DNA from: DATBLE01 sp963719325
Lineage (GTDB): Bacteria > Actinomycetota > Thermoleophilia > Gaiellales > Gaiellaceae
Length of the DNA stretch: 64,000 bases
NCBI GenBank assembly: GCA_963719325.1
Contig: CAVRBW010000022.1
Location: forward strand, 43,181 to 107,180
Direction of reading: 5' to 3'
The position numbers were made by a program, and so were the translations under genes. Position 1 is the first letter of the stretch; the number at the start of each line of letters is the position of its first letter. Below are positions 8,806 through 19,560 of this stretch, one piece after another. Under the pieces are notes generated by a model. It was not told the DNA's origin. It saw nothing but the letters and a program-made list of their open reading frames with translations, and searched no databases.

Positions 8806-9390
8806 ATGAAGCGCATTGTGTTCGTTCTTCTGCTCGGCCTCGTGCTCGCGGGACCGGCCGCTGCCAAGGGCCCCTCCAAGGTGACGATCACCGGCCCCGG
8901 GCTCGCGGAGCCGATCGTCCTGAGCGGAGATCCCGAGAGCAACGTCGGCTCGCGATTCGGGCGGCTGGTGGACCACAGCGGCTGGTTCGCCGAGGTCTTC
9001 CAGCAGTCGCCGGACCCGACTTCCTCGACCCGGCCCACCGGACGCCTCGGCCCCCGCTACACCGCGACGTACGTCGTGCCGATCGGAGGCGACGCGTCCA
9101 AGCCGGTGCGCCAGCAGCTGTATCCATTCGCGGCTGGCGGCCCGGTCACGCACACGCGCGCCGGTCAGCCTGTGTTCGTCGGAACCGTTACGCACGGCGG
9201 CTGGTACCGGGCGCCGATCGCGCTGCGCCGGACGCTCGTTGCGATCGGCCTTCCGAGCAAGCCACCGGTCGCGGCAGCGGGTCTGAGCTCAGGCGCCTGG
9301 GCGGGCATCGCCACGGCTTGCGCAATCGCGCTCGCCGCGGCTGCGTTCCTGGCCCGCCGGCACCGAAGGCCGAGGCAGGCTCCCGCATAA
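8806..9390 (+). CDS. Secreted, membrane-anchored protein of unknown function
   Basis: This 194-residue protein starts with a clear signal peptide (MKRIVFVLLLGLVLAGPAAAKG). It has an extracytoplasmic domain of about 130 residues (VTITGPGLAEPIVLSGDPESN...) and a C-terminal membrane segment (about 163-182) followed by a basic tail (RRHRRPRQ). The outside domain holds no motif I recognise. It sits between a methionine/cysteine gene and a hydrolase with no overlap to either, so the context is uninformative. Its 3' end touches the perfect inverted repeat at 9391-9421. Confidence 0.7.
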   Translation: MKRIVFVLLLGLVLAGPAAAKGPSKVTITGPGLAEPIVLSGDPESNVGSRFGRLVDHSGWFAEVFQQSPDPTSSTRPTGRLGPRYTATYVVPIGGDASKPVRQQLYPFAAGGPVTHTRAGQPVFVGTVTHGGWYRAPIALRRTLVAIGLPSKPPVAAAGLSSGAWAGIATACAIALAAAAFLARRHRRPRQAPA

Positions 9391-9421
9391 GATCGTGGGC
9401 GTCCCGTGGACGCCCACGATC
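9391..9421 (+). promoter_or_regulatory. Perfect 14-bp inverted repeat enclosing the start codon of the next gene
   Basis: GATCGTGGGCGTCC and its exact complement flank a three-base CGT loop. The likely GTG start of the downstream hydrolase (9406) lies in the loop and first stem base. A TAAGAT box at 9388-9393 overlaps the left edge. It could terminate the upstream gene, hide the start codon in mRNA, or be a repressor site. Confidence 0.6.
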
Positions 9422-10266
9422 CCATCGACCTGCACCACCAGACCGAGCGTGTCGTCGGCGTCTACCTCGTCGAGACCGACGACGGCCTGGCGCTCTTCGA
9501 CTGCGGGCCGTCGTCCTGCCTCGACGCGCTGAAGACCGGCCTGGCGGAGCGCGGGCTCGCGCTCACCGACATCCGGCACCTGCTCCTGTCGCACATCCAC
9601 CTGGACCACGCCGGCGCGGCCGGCACGATCGCGCGCGAGCACCCGAACGTGCGGGTCCACGTCTCGGAGATCGGCGCCCCACACGTCGTCGATCCCGGCC
9701 GTCTGGAGCGGAGCGCCCGCCGCCTGTACGGGGACGCGTTCGACATCCTCTGGGGTGAGCTCGCACCCGTGCCGGAGGAGATCGTGGAGGTCGTCGGCGA
9801 CAGGGTGGTCGGCCTCGGCTGCTTCCCGGCCCCCGGCCACGCCTCGCACCACGTGTGCTATCTGCATCCGGACGGCACGCTCTACGCCGGCGACGCCGCC
9901 GGGGTCCGGATCCAGCCGAGCAGCTACGTGCTTCCGGTCTCGCCTCCGCCGGACATCGACGTCGAGGCGTGGTTTCGCACCTTCGAGGAGATCGAGCGAC
10001 GGCAGCCGGACCGGCTCGCCCTCATCCACTTCGGCGTCGCCGATTCGCCCTCCGAGCACCTGGCCCTCGCGCGGGAGGAGCTCGCGAAGTGGAGCGAGCG
10101 CTGCGAGCGAGGCCTCGACGAGCAGGCCTGGATCGCGGCTGCGCATCGCGACCTCGAAGCAGCTGTCGGAGACGAGGCGGAGCACTGGGAGCGGGCCGCC
10201 CCGCTGTGGCAGTCCTACGTCGGGATGAAGCGGTACTGGGACAAGCGGATCCAGTCCGCCACCTAG
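9406..10266 (+). CDS. Metallo-beta-lactamase-fold hydrolase
   Basis: The 286-residue protein has the dinuclear metal motif HIHLDHAG (H-x-H-x-D-H) near residue 65, a later metal histidine in FPAPGHASHH and an aspartate in LYAGDAAG, all as expected for a glyoxalase II-like hydrolase. The C-terminal 90 residues are helical and rich in Glu/Arg/Trp and carry no second catalytic motif. The chosen GTG start lies in the loop of a perfect hairpin. An alternative GTG about 42 bases downstream (VVGVYLVE) would still keep the whole catalytic domain. The substrate is unknown. Confidence 0.78.
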   Translation: MDAHDPIDLHHQTERVVGVYLVETDDGLALFDCGPSSCLDALKTGLAERGLALTDIRHLLLSHIHLDHAGAAGTIAREHPNVRVHVSEIGAPHVVDPGRLERSARRLYGDAFDILWGELAPVPEEIVEVVGDRVVGLGCFPAPGHASHHVCYLHPDGTLYAGDAAGVRIQPSSYVLPVSPPPDIDVEAWFRTFEEIERRQPDRLALIHFGVADSPSEHLALAREELAKWSERCERGLDEQAWIAAAHRDLEAAVGDEAEHWERAAPLWQSYVGMKRYWDKRIQSAT

Positions 10267-10273
10267 CGCCGGA

Positions 10274-10636
10274 TCAGAAGACGCTGACGGTCTTCTCGTC
10301 CCGTCCGTCTCGATAACCGGCCCCGAGCGCCTCCGCCAGCTTCTGCTCGAGCTGGCCGGTCTGCTCCAGTTCCTCGACGATGTCGGCGCCTCCGAGCAGC
10401 TCGCCGCGCACGAACACCTGGGGGATCGTCGGCCAGCCCGAGAGCGCCGTGAGCTCCTGCCTGATCGCCGGATCGGGGAGGATGTCGACCGTGGTGACGG
10501 GTGCGCCCGCGCGACGCAGCGCCTCGAGTGCCCGCTGCGAGTTGCCGCACATGACCATCTGCGGAGTGCCCTTCATGAACAGGGCGACCTCCTCGCCCTC
10601 GATCACCTGCTTGATGTTGCCGCTCAGGTCGTTCAC
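10274..10636 (-). CDS. grxD: Monothiol glutaredoxin, Grx4 family, with CGNS active site
   Basis: The 120-residue protein matches the Grx4/PICOT family over its length: VALFMKGTPQMVMCGNS, WPTIPQVFVRGELLGGADIVEEL. Grx4 proteins normally carry CGFS and hold a [2Fe-2S] cluster shared between two subunits with glutathione, passing it to partner proteins. Here residues 30-33 read CGNS, so the aromatic position is Asn. The catalytic cysteine and serine remain. It is translated together with bolA (four-base overlap), the classic Grx-BolA partner pair, which supports an iron-sulfur trafficking role. Confidence 0.85.
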   Translation of the reverse strand: MNDLSGNIKQVIEGEEVALFMKGTPQMVMCGNSQRALEALRRAGAPVTTVDILPDPAIRQELTALSGWPTIPQVFVRGELLGGADIVEELEQTGQLEQKLAEALGAGYRDGRDEKTVSVF

Positions 10637-10869
10637 GGCGTCGCCCCTTTCGTCCGGATACGCAGTTCGTGGATGGTGCCGTCGGCGAGCGGTGCCGCAA
10701 GGGCGTCGTAGACCAGCCGGTGCTGCTCGACGAGCGAGAGGCCGTCGAACCGGGGGCTCGCCACCGTCACCTGGAAGTGGTCGCCCGTGCCCGTGCGGTC
10801 AACGACGTCCAGCTCGGACGCGTCCGGGAACGCCTTGGCCAACAGAGCGCGAAGCGGATCGGTCGCCAC
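10633..10869 (-). CDS. bolA: BolA family protein
   Basis: The 78-residue protein has the BolA signature: TGTGDHFQVTVASPRFDGLSLVEQHRLVYDAL followed by IHELRI. BolA proteins bind a [2Fe-2S] cluster jointly with monothiol glutaredoxins and help deliver or sense it. It is the first gene of a two-gene unit, with its stop overlapping the glutaredoxin start (ATGA). The cluster-ligand histidine in QHRLVY is present. No ribosome binding site is obvious. Confidence 0.85.
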   Translation of the reverse strand: MATDPLRALLAKAFPDASELDVVDRTGTGDHFQVTVASPRFDGLSLVEQHRLVYDALAAPLADGTIHELRIRTKGATP

Positions 10870-10878
10870 CGCTTCAGG

Positions 10879-11916
10879 TTAACGACCGAGTGACGCTCTG
10901 AATGCCCGCAGGTAGTCCGCGACCATCCGCTCGGGAGAGAAGCGCTCCTGCGCGAAGCGGACGAGCTCCAGCGGGTCGAGCCGGTCGGCCTCCTCGATCG
11001 CCGCCGCCATGATCCGGTAGTCGTCGACGATGATCCCGCTCCGCCCGTGCTCGATCACCTCCGGCACGGCCCCCCAGCGCGTTGCGATCACGGGCGTCCC
11101 GCAGGCCATCGACTCGACCATCACCAGGCCGAACGGCTCCTCCCACTCGATCGGGAAGAGGGTCGCCCGTGCGTGCTGGAGCAGCTCGACCTTCTCGCCG
11201 TGCGTGACCTCGCCGAGATACTCGATCGAATCGGAGAGGTGCGGCGCGACGAACTCGTCGAAGTACTGCTGCTCGAGCGGCTCGCGCTTCTTGCCGGCGA
11301 TCTTCAGCGGGAGACCGGCGGTGACGGCGACGTCGACCGCGCGATGGCAGCCCTTGTCCGGGCTCATCCGGCCGAGGAAGAGCAGGTAGTCGCCGCGGTG
11401 CGGCTTGACCGGGTAGAGCGAGAAGTCGAGCGCGTTCGGGCAGTTCGCCACCCACGGGAAGTCTGGCTTCGGCTTGCGCTGGTTCATCGAGATCGAGATG
11501 AACCCGATCCTGGGAGCGACGTTGGCGATCTGCTGGTAGATCGCGCCGCCCTCGCCGTCGAGGGGGCCGTGGATCGTGTGCAGCACCGGCTTGTCCATCA
11601 ATCCGCCGATCACCGCCGCGGGCAGTCCCGAATGGTCGTTGATCACGTCGAACTCGTCCGCACGCTCGTAGCAGGCGAGGCAGTGCTGGAGCTCGGGCAG
11701 CGACTGCCCGATCCGCGCGCTCGGGGCTGTCTGGAACACCGCCGACAGCTTCGCCCTGGTATGCGAGTCGCCGGAGGCGAAGAGCGTCACGTCGTGGCCG
11801 GCGTCGGCCAGTCCATCGGCGAGCAGCCAGACGATCCACTCGATCCCCCCGTAGCCCGTGGGCGGCACCGGGAACCAGACGGGACTGATCACAGCGATCC
11901 GAAGCGTGTCTGTCAT
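10879..11916 (-). CDS. Glycosyltransferase family 4 (GT-B)
   Basis: The 345-residue GT-B fold protein has an N-terminal acceptor domain (ISPVWFPVPPTGYGGIEW...LADAGHDVTLFASG) and a C-terminal nucleotide-sugar domain with FLGRMSPDKG and the E-x7-E motif in EEPFGLVMVESMACGTPVIATRWGAVPEVI. Proteins of this type transfer a glucosyl or related unit from UDP- or ADP-sugar. The gene lies downstream of a glycogen-debranching-type glucosidase, which hints at glycogen, trehalose or glucosyl-compatible-solute metabolism. Its upstream region carries a GGAGGG ribosome binding site and two palindromic operator-like sites. Confidence 0.82.
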   Translation of the reverse strand: MTDTLRIAVISPVWFPVPPTGYGGIEWIVWLLADGLADAGHDVTLFASGDSHTRAKLSAVFQTAPSARIGQSLPELQHCLACYERADEFDVINDHSGLPAAVIGGLMDKPVLHTIHGPLDGEGGAIYQQIANVAPRIGFISISMNQRKPKPDFPWVANCPNALDFSLYPVKPHRGDYLLFLGRMSPDKGCHRAVDVAVTAGLPLKIAGKKREPLEQQYFDEFVAPHLSDSIEYLGEVTHGEKVELLQHARATLFPIEWEEPFGLVMVESMACGTPVIATRWGAVPEVIEHGRSGIIVDDYRIMAAAIEEADRLDPLELVRFAQERFSPERMVADYLRAFRASLGR

Positions 11917-11932
11917 CGCCTTGACCCTCCAA

Positions 11933-11947
11933 GTAACACGGTGTTAC
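11933..11947 (-). promoter_or_regulatory. Operator-like palindrome, proximal copy
   Basis: GTAACAC-G-GTGTTAC is a perfect 7-bp inverted repeat 17 bases before the glycosyltransferase start. The flanks (CCAAGTAACAC...GAGCCC) are shared with the distal copy. The spacing suggests that a bound repressor would block transcription start. Confidence 0.65.
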
Positions 11948-11987
11948 GAGCCCTCCAAACGGCCACTTCCAGGCGTTGGTAGACCAA

Positions 11988-12002
11988 GTAACACTGTGTT
12001 AC
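11988..12002 (-). promoter_or_regulatory. Operator-like palindrome, distal copy
   Basis: GTAACAC-T-GTGTTAC is a perfect 7-bp inverted repeat whose centre lies 55 bases from that of the proximal copy, about five helical turns. It lies just downstream of the debranching-enzyme stop codon, so it controls the glycosyltransferase promoter rather than the glucosidase. Confidence 0.65.
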
Positions 12003-12015
12003 AAGCCCAAACGGG

Positions 12016-14082
12016 TCACGCCTCCTGGACACGGACCCGGCCGGCTTCGAGATACACGTCCCACGCGCGGTCGAATACCCGGACGCCGGACAGACGAAGC
12101 GAGCCCGCCCACGAGGGAAGCTCCAGCGGGGCGACGGTCTCGAGCGTCTGCCGGCGACGGTCGGGTTGCAGCCCGAGCAGCACCTGGAGCAGAAGCACCG
12201 GTGTACCGGCCGCCCAGGCCTGCGGTCGGGCCGCGGTGGGATAGGCGATCGGAAACGGCGTCTGCGCACGCGGCATCCCGGAGAACACCTCCGGCAGCTC
12301 GTGTCCGAAGTAGGCGGCTGCCTCCAGCATCCGCTGCACGATCCGCTGCGCCTCGGGCCAGCGCGCGTACCGCATCAGCCCCGACGCGATCAGCGAGTTG
12401 TCGTGGGGCCAGACGGTCCCGTTGTGGTACGAGAGCGGGCTGTAGCCGCCGTCGTCCGTGGACATCGTGCGCACACCCCAGCCCGACCAGAGCGCGTCGC
12501 TCATCAGCGCGTCGACGACCGCGTCGACGCGCGAGGGAGGGACGATCCCGCTCCACAGCAGGTGGCCCATGTTCGAGCACATCGCGTCGATCGGCTTCTT
12601 CTCGCCGTCGAGCGCCAGCGCGTAGTAGCCGCCCCGTTCGTCCACCCAGTACGCCTTGTCGAACCGCTTCCGAAGCGCGTCGGCCTCTTTCTCCAGGCGC
12701 TCGGCGAGCGCACGGTCGCGCCAGGCCTCGCGTGCGAGCTCGGCGATCCGCCTCTTCGCGTCGTAGACGTAGCCCTGAACCTCGGCCGGAGCGATCGGGC
12801 CGGCTGCGATCCGCCCGTCGGCGAAGCGCTGCGAGTCGCCGGAGTCCTTCCACGACTGGTTGTCCAACCCACGCTTGCTTCGCTTCTCGTATTCGACGAA
12901 CCCGTCGCCGTCACGGTCACCGTGCTCGTCGATCCACTGGAGCGCGCGCAGTGCCGGCTCGCGCAGCTGCATGACCAGCATCGTGTCGTCGGTCCACCGC
13001 CAGACCTCCGAGAGGAGGATGAGGTAGAGCGGCGTCGCGTCGACAGTTCCGTAGTACCGGGCAAACCAGGACTTCGCCGCCTTCCCGTGCCGGACCTCGT
13101 GGACGATCTTGCCCGGCTCGGCGTCGATCTCGGCATCGTCGTCGGTCGCCTGCAGCTCGGCGAGCACCTCCAGTGCGCCGCGGGCGAGCTCGTGCCCGAA
13201 CAGCAGCGTCTGCAGCGACGTGATCAGCGTGTCTCGACCGAACACGGTCATGAACCACGGCATTCCCGCCGCCGGCAGCCGCGCCAGCCCGTGGTTGCCG
13301 CCACGCATTCGCAGCGAGGCGAGGTCCGAGACGGAACGCGCGAACGAGTGCTCGAGCGGGTCCCAGGTGGCGCGGAGCTGGGGAACTCGCAGCTGCCACG
13401 CGGTGAGGGAGTCCTGCACGCGCGCCAGCTCCTCGCCGAACCGCTGCCCTCCCGCCGGGCGTGCGACCTTCCGCCGCTCGTTCGGGTTCGGGACGACGTC
13501 GGTCGTCAGCTCCCAACGGCCGCGCGGCTCGAGCTCGACCCGGTAGCGGACGAAGCGGCCGTCGACCTCGCCGACCTGCGAGAACGCCACCTGCGTTCGC
13601 GAATTGTCGGCCGGGTCGTCCAGCACGAACTGGTTGTGCGCCTCGTCGAAGAAGTTGGGCGCCGGCTCGGGCAGCCGTTGCGCGCTCATGGGATTGCCGA
13701 GCGAGAAGTCGTGCTCCTTGACCGCGAAGATGTCGGCGAAGTCGCTGGCGACCTCGAGCGCGAGCTCGAACGAGATCGGCGCGGTGGTCACGTTCTCGAC
13801 CGCGATCCGGTCCTGCATGGTCTCGGAGACGAACCGTTCGCGCGCAATCGTGAGCGAATCCTGCGCCAGTCCGGCTGCGAGCGGATTGCGGAGAAAGAAG
13901 GCGGCCGAGTAGTACTCCACCTTCCCGGCGGAGAGGAGCAGCGGCGTCTCGCCGTTGATCGTCAGCCGAAGCAGCGACAGGTAGCGAGTGTCCTGCGCGA
14001 AGAAGCCGCCCGTCTCCTCGCAGATGTCCCCGCGCTCGTCGCAGATGCAGAAGCTCGAGCCTTCGAGGATTGTCAGCGCCAC
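12016..14082 (-). CDS. Amylo-alpha-1,6-glucosidase / glycogen debranching-like enzyme
   Basis: The 688-residue protein has an N-terminal beta-rich GDE_N domain (ILEGSSFCICDERGDI...GGFFAQDTRYLSLLRLTING) and a C-terminal (alpha/alpha)6 glucosidase domain (about 290-620) with WFMTVFGRDTLITSLQ, QSWKDSGD, CSNMGHLLWSG and YHNGTVWPHDNSLIA. The acidic pairs in GRD and WKDSGD are likely catalytic or binding residues. Such enzymes remove alpha-1,6 branches of glycogen or related glucans. It is upstream of a GT4 gene and downstream of an SDR gene on the same strand. Confidence 0.85.
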   Translation of the reverse strand: MALTILEGSSFCICDERGDICEETGGFFAQDTRYLSLLRLTINGETPLLLSAGKVEYYSAAFFLRNPLAAGLAQDSLTIARERFVSETMQDRIAVENVTTAPISFELALEVASDFADIFAVKEHDFSLGNPMSAQRLPEPAPNFFDEAHNQFVLDDPADNSRTQVAFSQVGEVDGRFVRYRVELEPRGRWELTTDVVPNPNERRKVARPAGGQRFGEELARVQDSLTAWQLRVPQLRATWDPLEHSFARSVSDLASLRMRGGNHGLARLPAAGMPWFMTVFGRDTLITSLQTLLFGHELARGALEVLAELQATDDDAEIDAEPGKIVHEVRHGKAAKSWFARYYGTVDATPLYLILLSEVWRWTDDTMLVMQLREPALRALQWIDEHGDRDGDGFVEYEKRSKRGLDNQSWKDSGDSQRFADGRIAAGPIAPAEVQGYVYDAKRRIAELAREAWRDRALAERLEKEADALRKRFDKAYWVDERGGYYALALDGEKKPIDAMCSNMGHLLWSGIVPPSRVDAVVDALMSDALWSGWGVRTMSTDDGGYSPLSYHNGTVWPHDNSLIASGLMRYARWPEAQRIVQRMLEAAAYFGHELPEVFSGMPRAQTPFPIAYPTAARPQAWAAGTPVLLLQVLLGLQPDRRRQTLETVAPLELPSWAGSLRLSGVRVFDRAWDVYLEAGRVRVQEA

Positions 14083-14085
14083 GGG

Positions 14086-14817
14086 CTAGGTCTTGCGGAG
14101 AATGCGGCCTCCGCTCGACTGGGCGAGCGCCTTGACGACGATCTCGTCCACGTTCACCCGGAGCGGTCGGGTGAGCGCGAAGACGATGCAGTCGGCGATG
14201 TCCTCGGGCGTGAGCGCCTCGACGCCCTCGTAGACCTGGCGGGCTTGCTCTTCGTCGCCCTTGAACCGGACGAGCGAGAAGTTGGTCTCGGTCAATCCCG
14301 GCCCGACGGCGGTGATGCGGATCGGCCGTCCGAGCAGGTCCTCCCGCAACGCCCGACTGAACATCGCCGAGGCGGCCTTCACCGCGCAGTAGACGGCGGC
14401 GTTGTCGTAGGCCTGGCGTCCGGCGATCGAGTCGATGTTGACGATGTGCCCACCGTCACGGATGTGCGGCAGGCAGAGGCGGGTCATCCGCATCAGCCCG
14501 TGGACGTTCGATTCCAGCATCCACTCCTCGTCGTCCTCGTTCGACTCCCAGAACGGGTAGCGGCCGAGCGCTCCGCCGGCGTTGTTGACGAGCACGTCCA
14601 GGCCGCCGAGCGCCTCGACCGCCGCGTCGACGAAGCGCGTGCAGCTCTCCGGATCGGTGACGTCGAGCTCGTGCGCGAAATCGCCCTCGAGCAGCTCGAC
14701 CCTGCGAGCTCCCACCGCGACACGCATCCCGGCTTCGCGCAACGCCTTCGCAGTCGCGGCGCCGATCCCGCTGGAGGCGCCGGTGACGATCGCGATCTTG
14801 CCGTCCAAGGTGGGCAC
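14086..14817 (-). CDS. SDR family oxidoreductase
   Basis: The 243-residue classical short-chain dehydrogenase has TGASSGIGAAT (cofactor loop), DVLVNNAGG, catalytic serine in VNIDSIAG and the YxxxK motif in YCAVKAAS. A basic residue pair after beta-2 (GARRVELL) suggests NADP preference. It starts at a GTG and ends three bases before the debranching gene start, so the two may be co-transcribed. The substrate is unknown. Confidence 0.82.
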   Translation of the reverse strand: MPTLDGKIAIVTGASSGIGAATAKALREAGMRVAVGARRVELLEGDFAHELDVTDPESCTRFVDAAVEALGGLDVLVNNAGGALGRYPFWESNEDDEEWMLESNVHGLMRMTRLCLPHIRDGGHIVNIDSIAGRQAYDNAAVYCAVKAASAMFSRALREDLLGRPIRITAVGPGLTETNFSLVRFKGDEEQARQVYEGVEALTPEDIADCIVFALTRPLRVNVDEIVVKALAQSSGGRILRKT

Positions 14818-14884
14818 GAGCGAAGGAGCCTACCGACGGCCGGCTTCTGGCGCGGCGTCGGCCCGTTGCCCGGCGACGCTGCAG

Positions 14885-15787
14885 CTACGGAGCCGAGCGG
14901 CGACGGACGGAGGGGCCGAGCTGGACGGGCCCCGGCGCATGCTCGACCTGGAGCGTCGTGTGGTCGAGCGTGAACCGCTCGACCAGCATCCCCTCGAGCT
15001 CGCGCCGTATCTGGTGGCAGTCGGCGCCCGCGGTGACGAGGACGTGCGCGGAGAGGACGGGAAAGCCGCTCGTCAGCGTCCAGACGTGCAGATCGTGGAC
15101 CTCGACCACCTCGGGCCAGGCGGCGATTGCGTGCCCGACGTCGTCCGGGTCGATGTTTGGCGGGGAGACCTCGAGGAAGATTCGCATCGAATCCCGAAGT
15201 AATCCGAATGCGGCCCAGAACATGAGCGCAGCGACCAGCAGGCCGGCGAGCGGATCGAACCGGTCCCAGCCGGTGGCCAGCACGAGCCCACCGGCAGCGG
15301 CAGTACCGACGAAGGCGACGAGGTCGGTGGCGACGTGGAGGAACGCGCCGCGCACGTTCAGGCTCTCCCGGCTCGCGCGTGCGAGCAGGGCGGTGGCGAC
15401 GAGGTTCACCGCCACGCCGGCGAGCGCGACCCCGAGCACGACGCCGCCGCGGACTTCCTGCGGCGAAACCAATCGGCGGGTTGCACCGAACACAATCCAG
15501 ATGCCGACAAGAGCCAGCGCCAGCCCGTTTGCCTGCGCGGAGAGGATCTCGAGCCGCCGGAAGCCGTACGTCCAGCTGCCTCGTGCGGGGCGCGCGGCGA
15601 GCGCCGATGCGACGAGCGCGAAGCCGAGCGCCGCTGCGTCGGAGATGAGATGCCCGGCGTCGGCGAGCAACGCGAGCGAACCCGCCAGGATGCCGGCGAC
15701 GAGCTCGCCGCCCATCAGGGCGACGATCAGCAGGAGCGCGGCGGCGAGCAGGCGCCGGTCGCTCGCACCGTGGTCATGGTCGTGCAT
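14885..15787 (-). CDS. Cation diffusion facilitator (zinc/cadmium/cobalt exporter, CzcD type)
   Basis: The 300-residue protein has a histidine-rich N-terminus (MHDHDHG), six membrane segments and both paired H-x3-D metal sites, in ADAGHLISDAAAL and in FLHVATDLVAF. A cytoplasmic C-terminal domain follows (EVVEVHDLHVWTLTSGFPVLSAHVLV), a CzcD-subgroup hallmark. It exports divalent cations in exchange for protons. The start is the ATG at 15787, divergent from the FtsH-like gene with only 57 bases between. A TACGCT box lies eight bases upstream, consistent with a leaderless transcript. Confidence 0.88.
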   Translation of the reverse strand: MHDHDHGASDRRLLAAALLLIVALMGGELVAGILAGSLALLADAGHLISDAAALGFALVASALAARPARGSWTYGFRRLEILSAQANGLALALVGIWIVFGATRRLVSPQEVRGGVVLGVALAGVAVNLVATALLARASRESLNVRGAFLHVATDLVAFVGTAAAGGLVLATGWDRFDPLAGLLVAALMFWAAFGLLRDSMRIFLEVSPPNIDPDDVGHAIAAWPEVVEVHDLHVWTLTSGFPVLSAHVLVTAGADCHQIRRELEGMLVERFTLDHTTLQVEHAPGPVQLGPSVRRRSAP

Positions 15788-15832
15788 CCCCCGGAGCGTA
15801 GTGGCCGCCGACTTCCTGCGAAAACAGGCGTC

Positions 15833-15838
15833 TAAACT
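15833..15838 (+). promoter_or_regulatory. -10 element for the FtsH-like gene
   Basis: TAAACT lies six bases before the ATG at 15845 and no ribosome binding site is possible in that space, so the transcript must be leaderless. Confidence 0.55.
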
Positions 15839-15844
15839 AGGCAA

Positions 15845-18234
<2,390 letters not shown>

Positions 18235-18250
<16 letters not shown>

Positions 18251-19074
18251 ACGAGCACGCCCTCGGAAGGATCGACGAGCCGGCCGTACCGCTCGCGCAC
18301 CCGCGGCCGGAGCCGAACGTTCCGCGTCACCGCTTCGGCGTCGCCTACCTCATTCTCGCCGCGATCCTCGGCGTCGCGGTCGGGCTCTTCGTCGTTCTCG
18401 CCGCACACGGCGGAAAGGACGGCGGCAAGGCATGGTCGGCCTGGAAGCCCCAGCAGAACGGGGTCCGCAAGCTGAGCGAGATCTCGAAGCACGTCGAGAA
18501 TCAGTACGCGCTGGGAGACGGGCGCAAGCTCGCCCTCCTCCTCTCCACTCCGCTCGAGGTCCAGAGTCAGGGACAGCCGGTCCCGTTGCGGGCAATCGCC
18601 GTCTCGTCGGGCCTGCCGGGGGAGACGGCGCAGGATGCGTCGTTCTACGAGACCTCGGCGGCGTGGGCCTACAACTTCTGCGGCACCGCCGCAGGCGGAA
18701 AATGCGCGTTGCCCGGAAACGCGACGCCCTCACGCTACGCCCTGCTCAGCCGCGAAGCGCTCGAGCTCGCCCTGTACACCTTCAAGTACCAGTCGGGGAT
18801 CGACTCGGTCGTGACGTACATGCCGCCCGCGAAGAGCGGCGCGACGACCGCGAACACCGCGATCTTCTTCCGCCGCCAGGACGTCGCGGACGCTCTCGAG
18901 GTCCCCCTGTCGCAGACCCTGAAGCCCGCAACCGGGAGCCTCCGACCCGGACAGATGAGCGCGCAGGACGTCGAAGTCGTCCGCCAATACACGGCGAACC
19001 GCATCTACCAGTACGACTTCCAGCCAATCCAGGACGGCACGATCGTCCTGCGCCTCGTCCCGCTCAGGCCCTGA
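18235..19074 (+). CDS. Single-pass membrane protein of unknown function, coupled to the FtsH-like gene
   Basis: The 279-residue protein starts at a GTG that overlaps the end of the FtsH-like gene by 16 bases. A short proline-rich N-terminus is followed by one membrane helix (about 37-58, FGVAYLILAAILGVAVGLFVVLAA) and an outside domain of about 220 residues with two cysteines (NFCGTAAGGKCALP). I recognise no family. Tight coupling to the protease suggests an adaptor, a substrate or a complex partner, comparable in arrangement, not sequence, to HflK/HflC with FtsH. Confidence 0.65.
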
Positions 19075-19514
19075 CCCGCGAAGGAACGCGAACAGCGCTC
19101 GAGCGCGCAAAGGATCGGCTCGATCGGCTCGACCTCTACCCTCGGCCCGTTCGCATCGACCGTGTCCGCGTGCTCGTCTGGCCCCGGCTGTTCGCGTTCC
19201 CGTGGTTCAGGCGGTTCGACGGCTACTCCGCCTGGAACCTGATCGTCCTGCGCGAGCCGGCCGAGCGGGCCGGCGGCGACCTGATCACGCACGAGCTCTG
19301 CCACGTCTGGCAGATGCAGCACAAGCCGATCCGGATGCCTTTCTCCTACCTCGGCGGCTATGCGCAGAACCGGCACGAGCTCGAAGCGCGCAGCGCGGTC
19401 GAGCTCACACGCGGTACGTCGCCCTGCGCTGGTCACCAGGCCACGGTCGCCGAGTGCGGCGCGGCACGGTCGACTGCTCCGCGTACGGCGTCACGGGGCT
19501 GGACGTCGTCGTAG
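19071..19514 (+). CDS. Putative zinc-peptidase-like protein with HELCH motif, uncertain start
   Basis: The frame encodes RPVRIDRVRVLVWPRLFAFPWFRRFDGYSAWNLIVLR followed by DLITHELCHVWQMQHKP, an H-E-x-x-H zinc motif, and YAQNRHELEARSAVE. The segment before any ATG or GTG already looks coding, and the only upstream candidate start is a CTG at 19071 that overlaps the previous stop. The GTG at 19170 would drop part of the conserved region. The tail after VELTRG is unlike the rest and may result from a frameshift. Function is unknown. Confidence 0.45.
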   Translation: MTREGTRTALERAKDRLDRLDLYPRPVRIDRVRVLVWPRLFAFPWFRRFDGYSAWNLIVLREPAERAGGDLITHELCHVWQMQHKPIRMPFSYLGGYAQNRHELEARSAVELTRGTSPCAGHQATVAECGAARSTAPRTASRGWTSS

Positions 19515-19560
19515 TCGATTCTGATCATCCCCGCGCCCCCGAGGGAGCGACAGTGACGGC

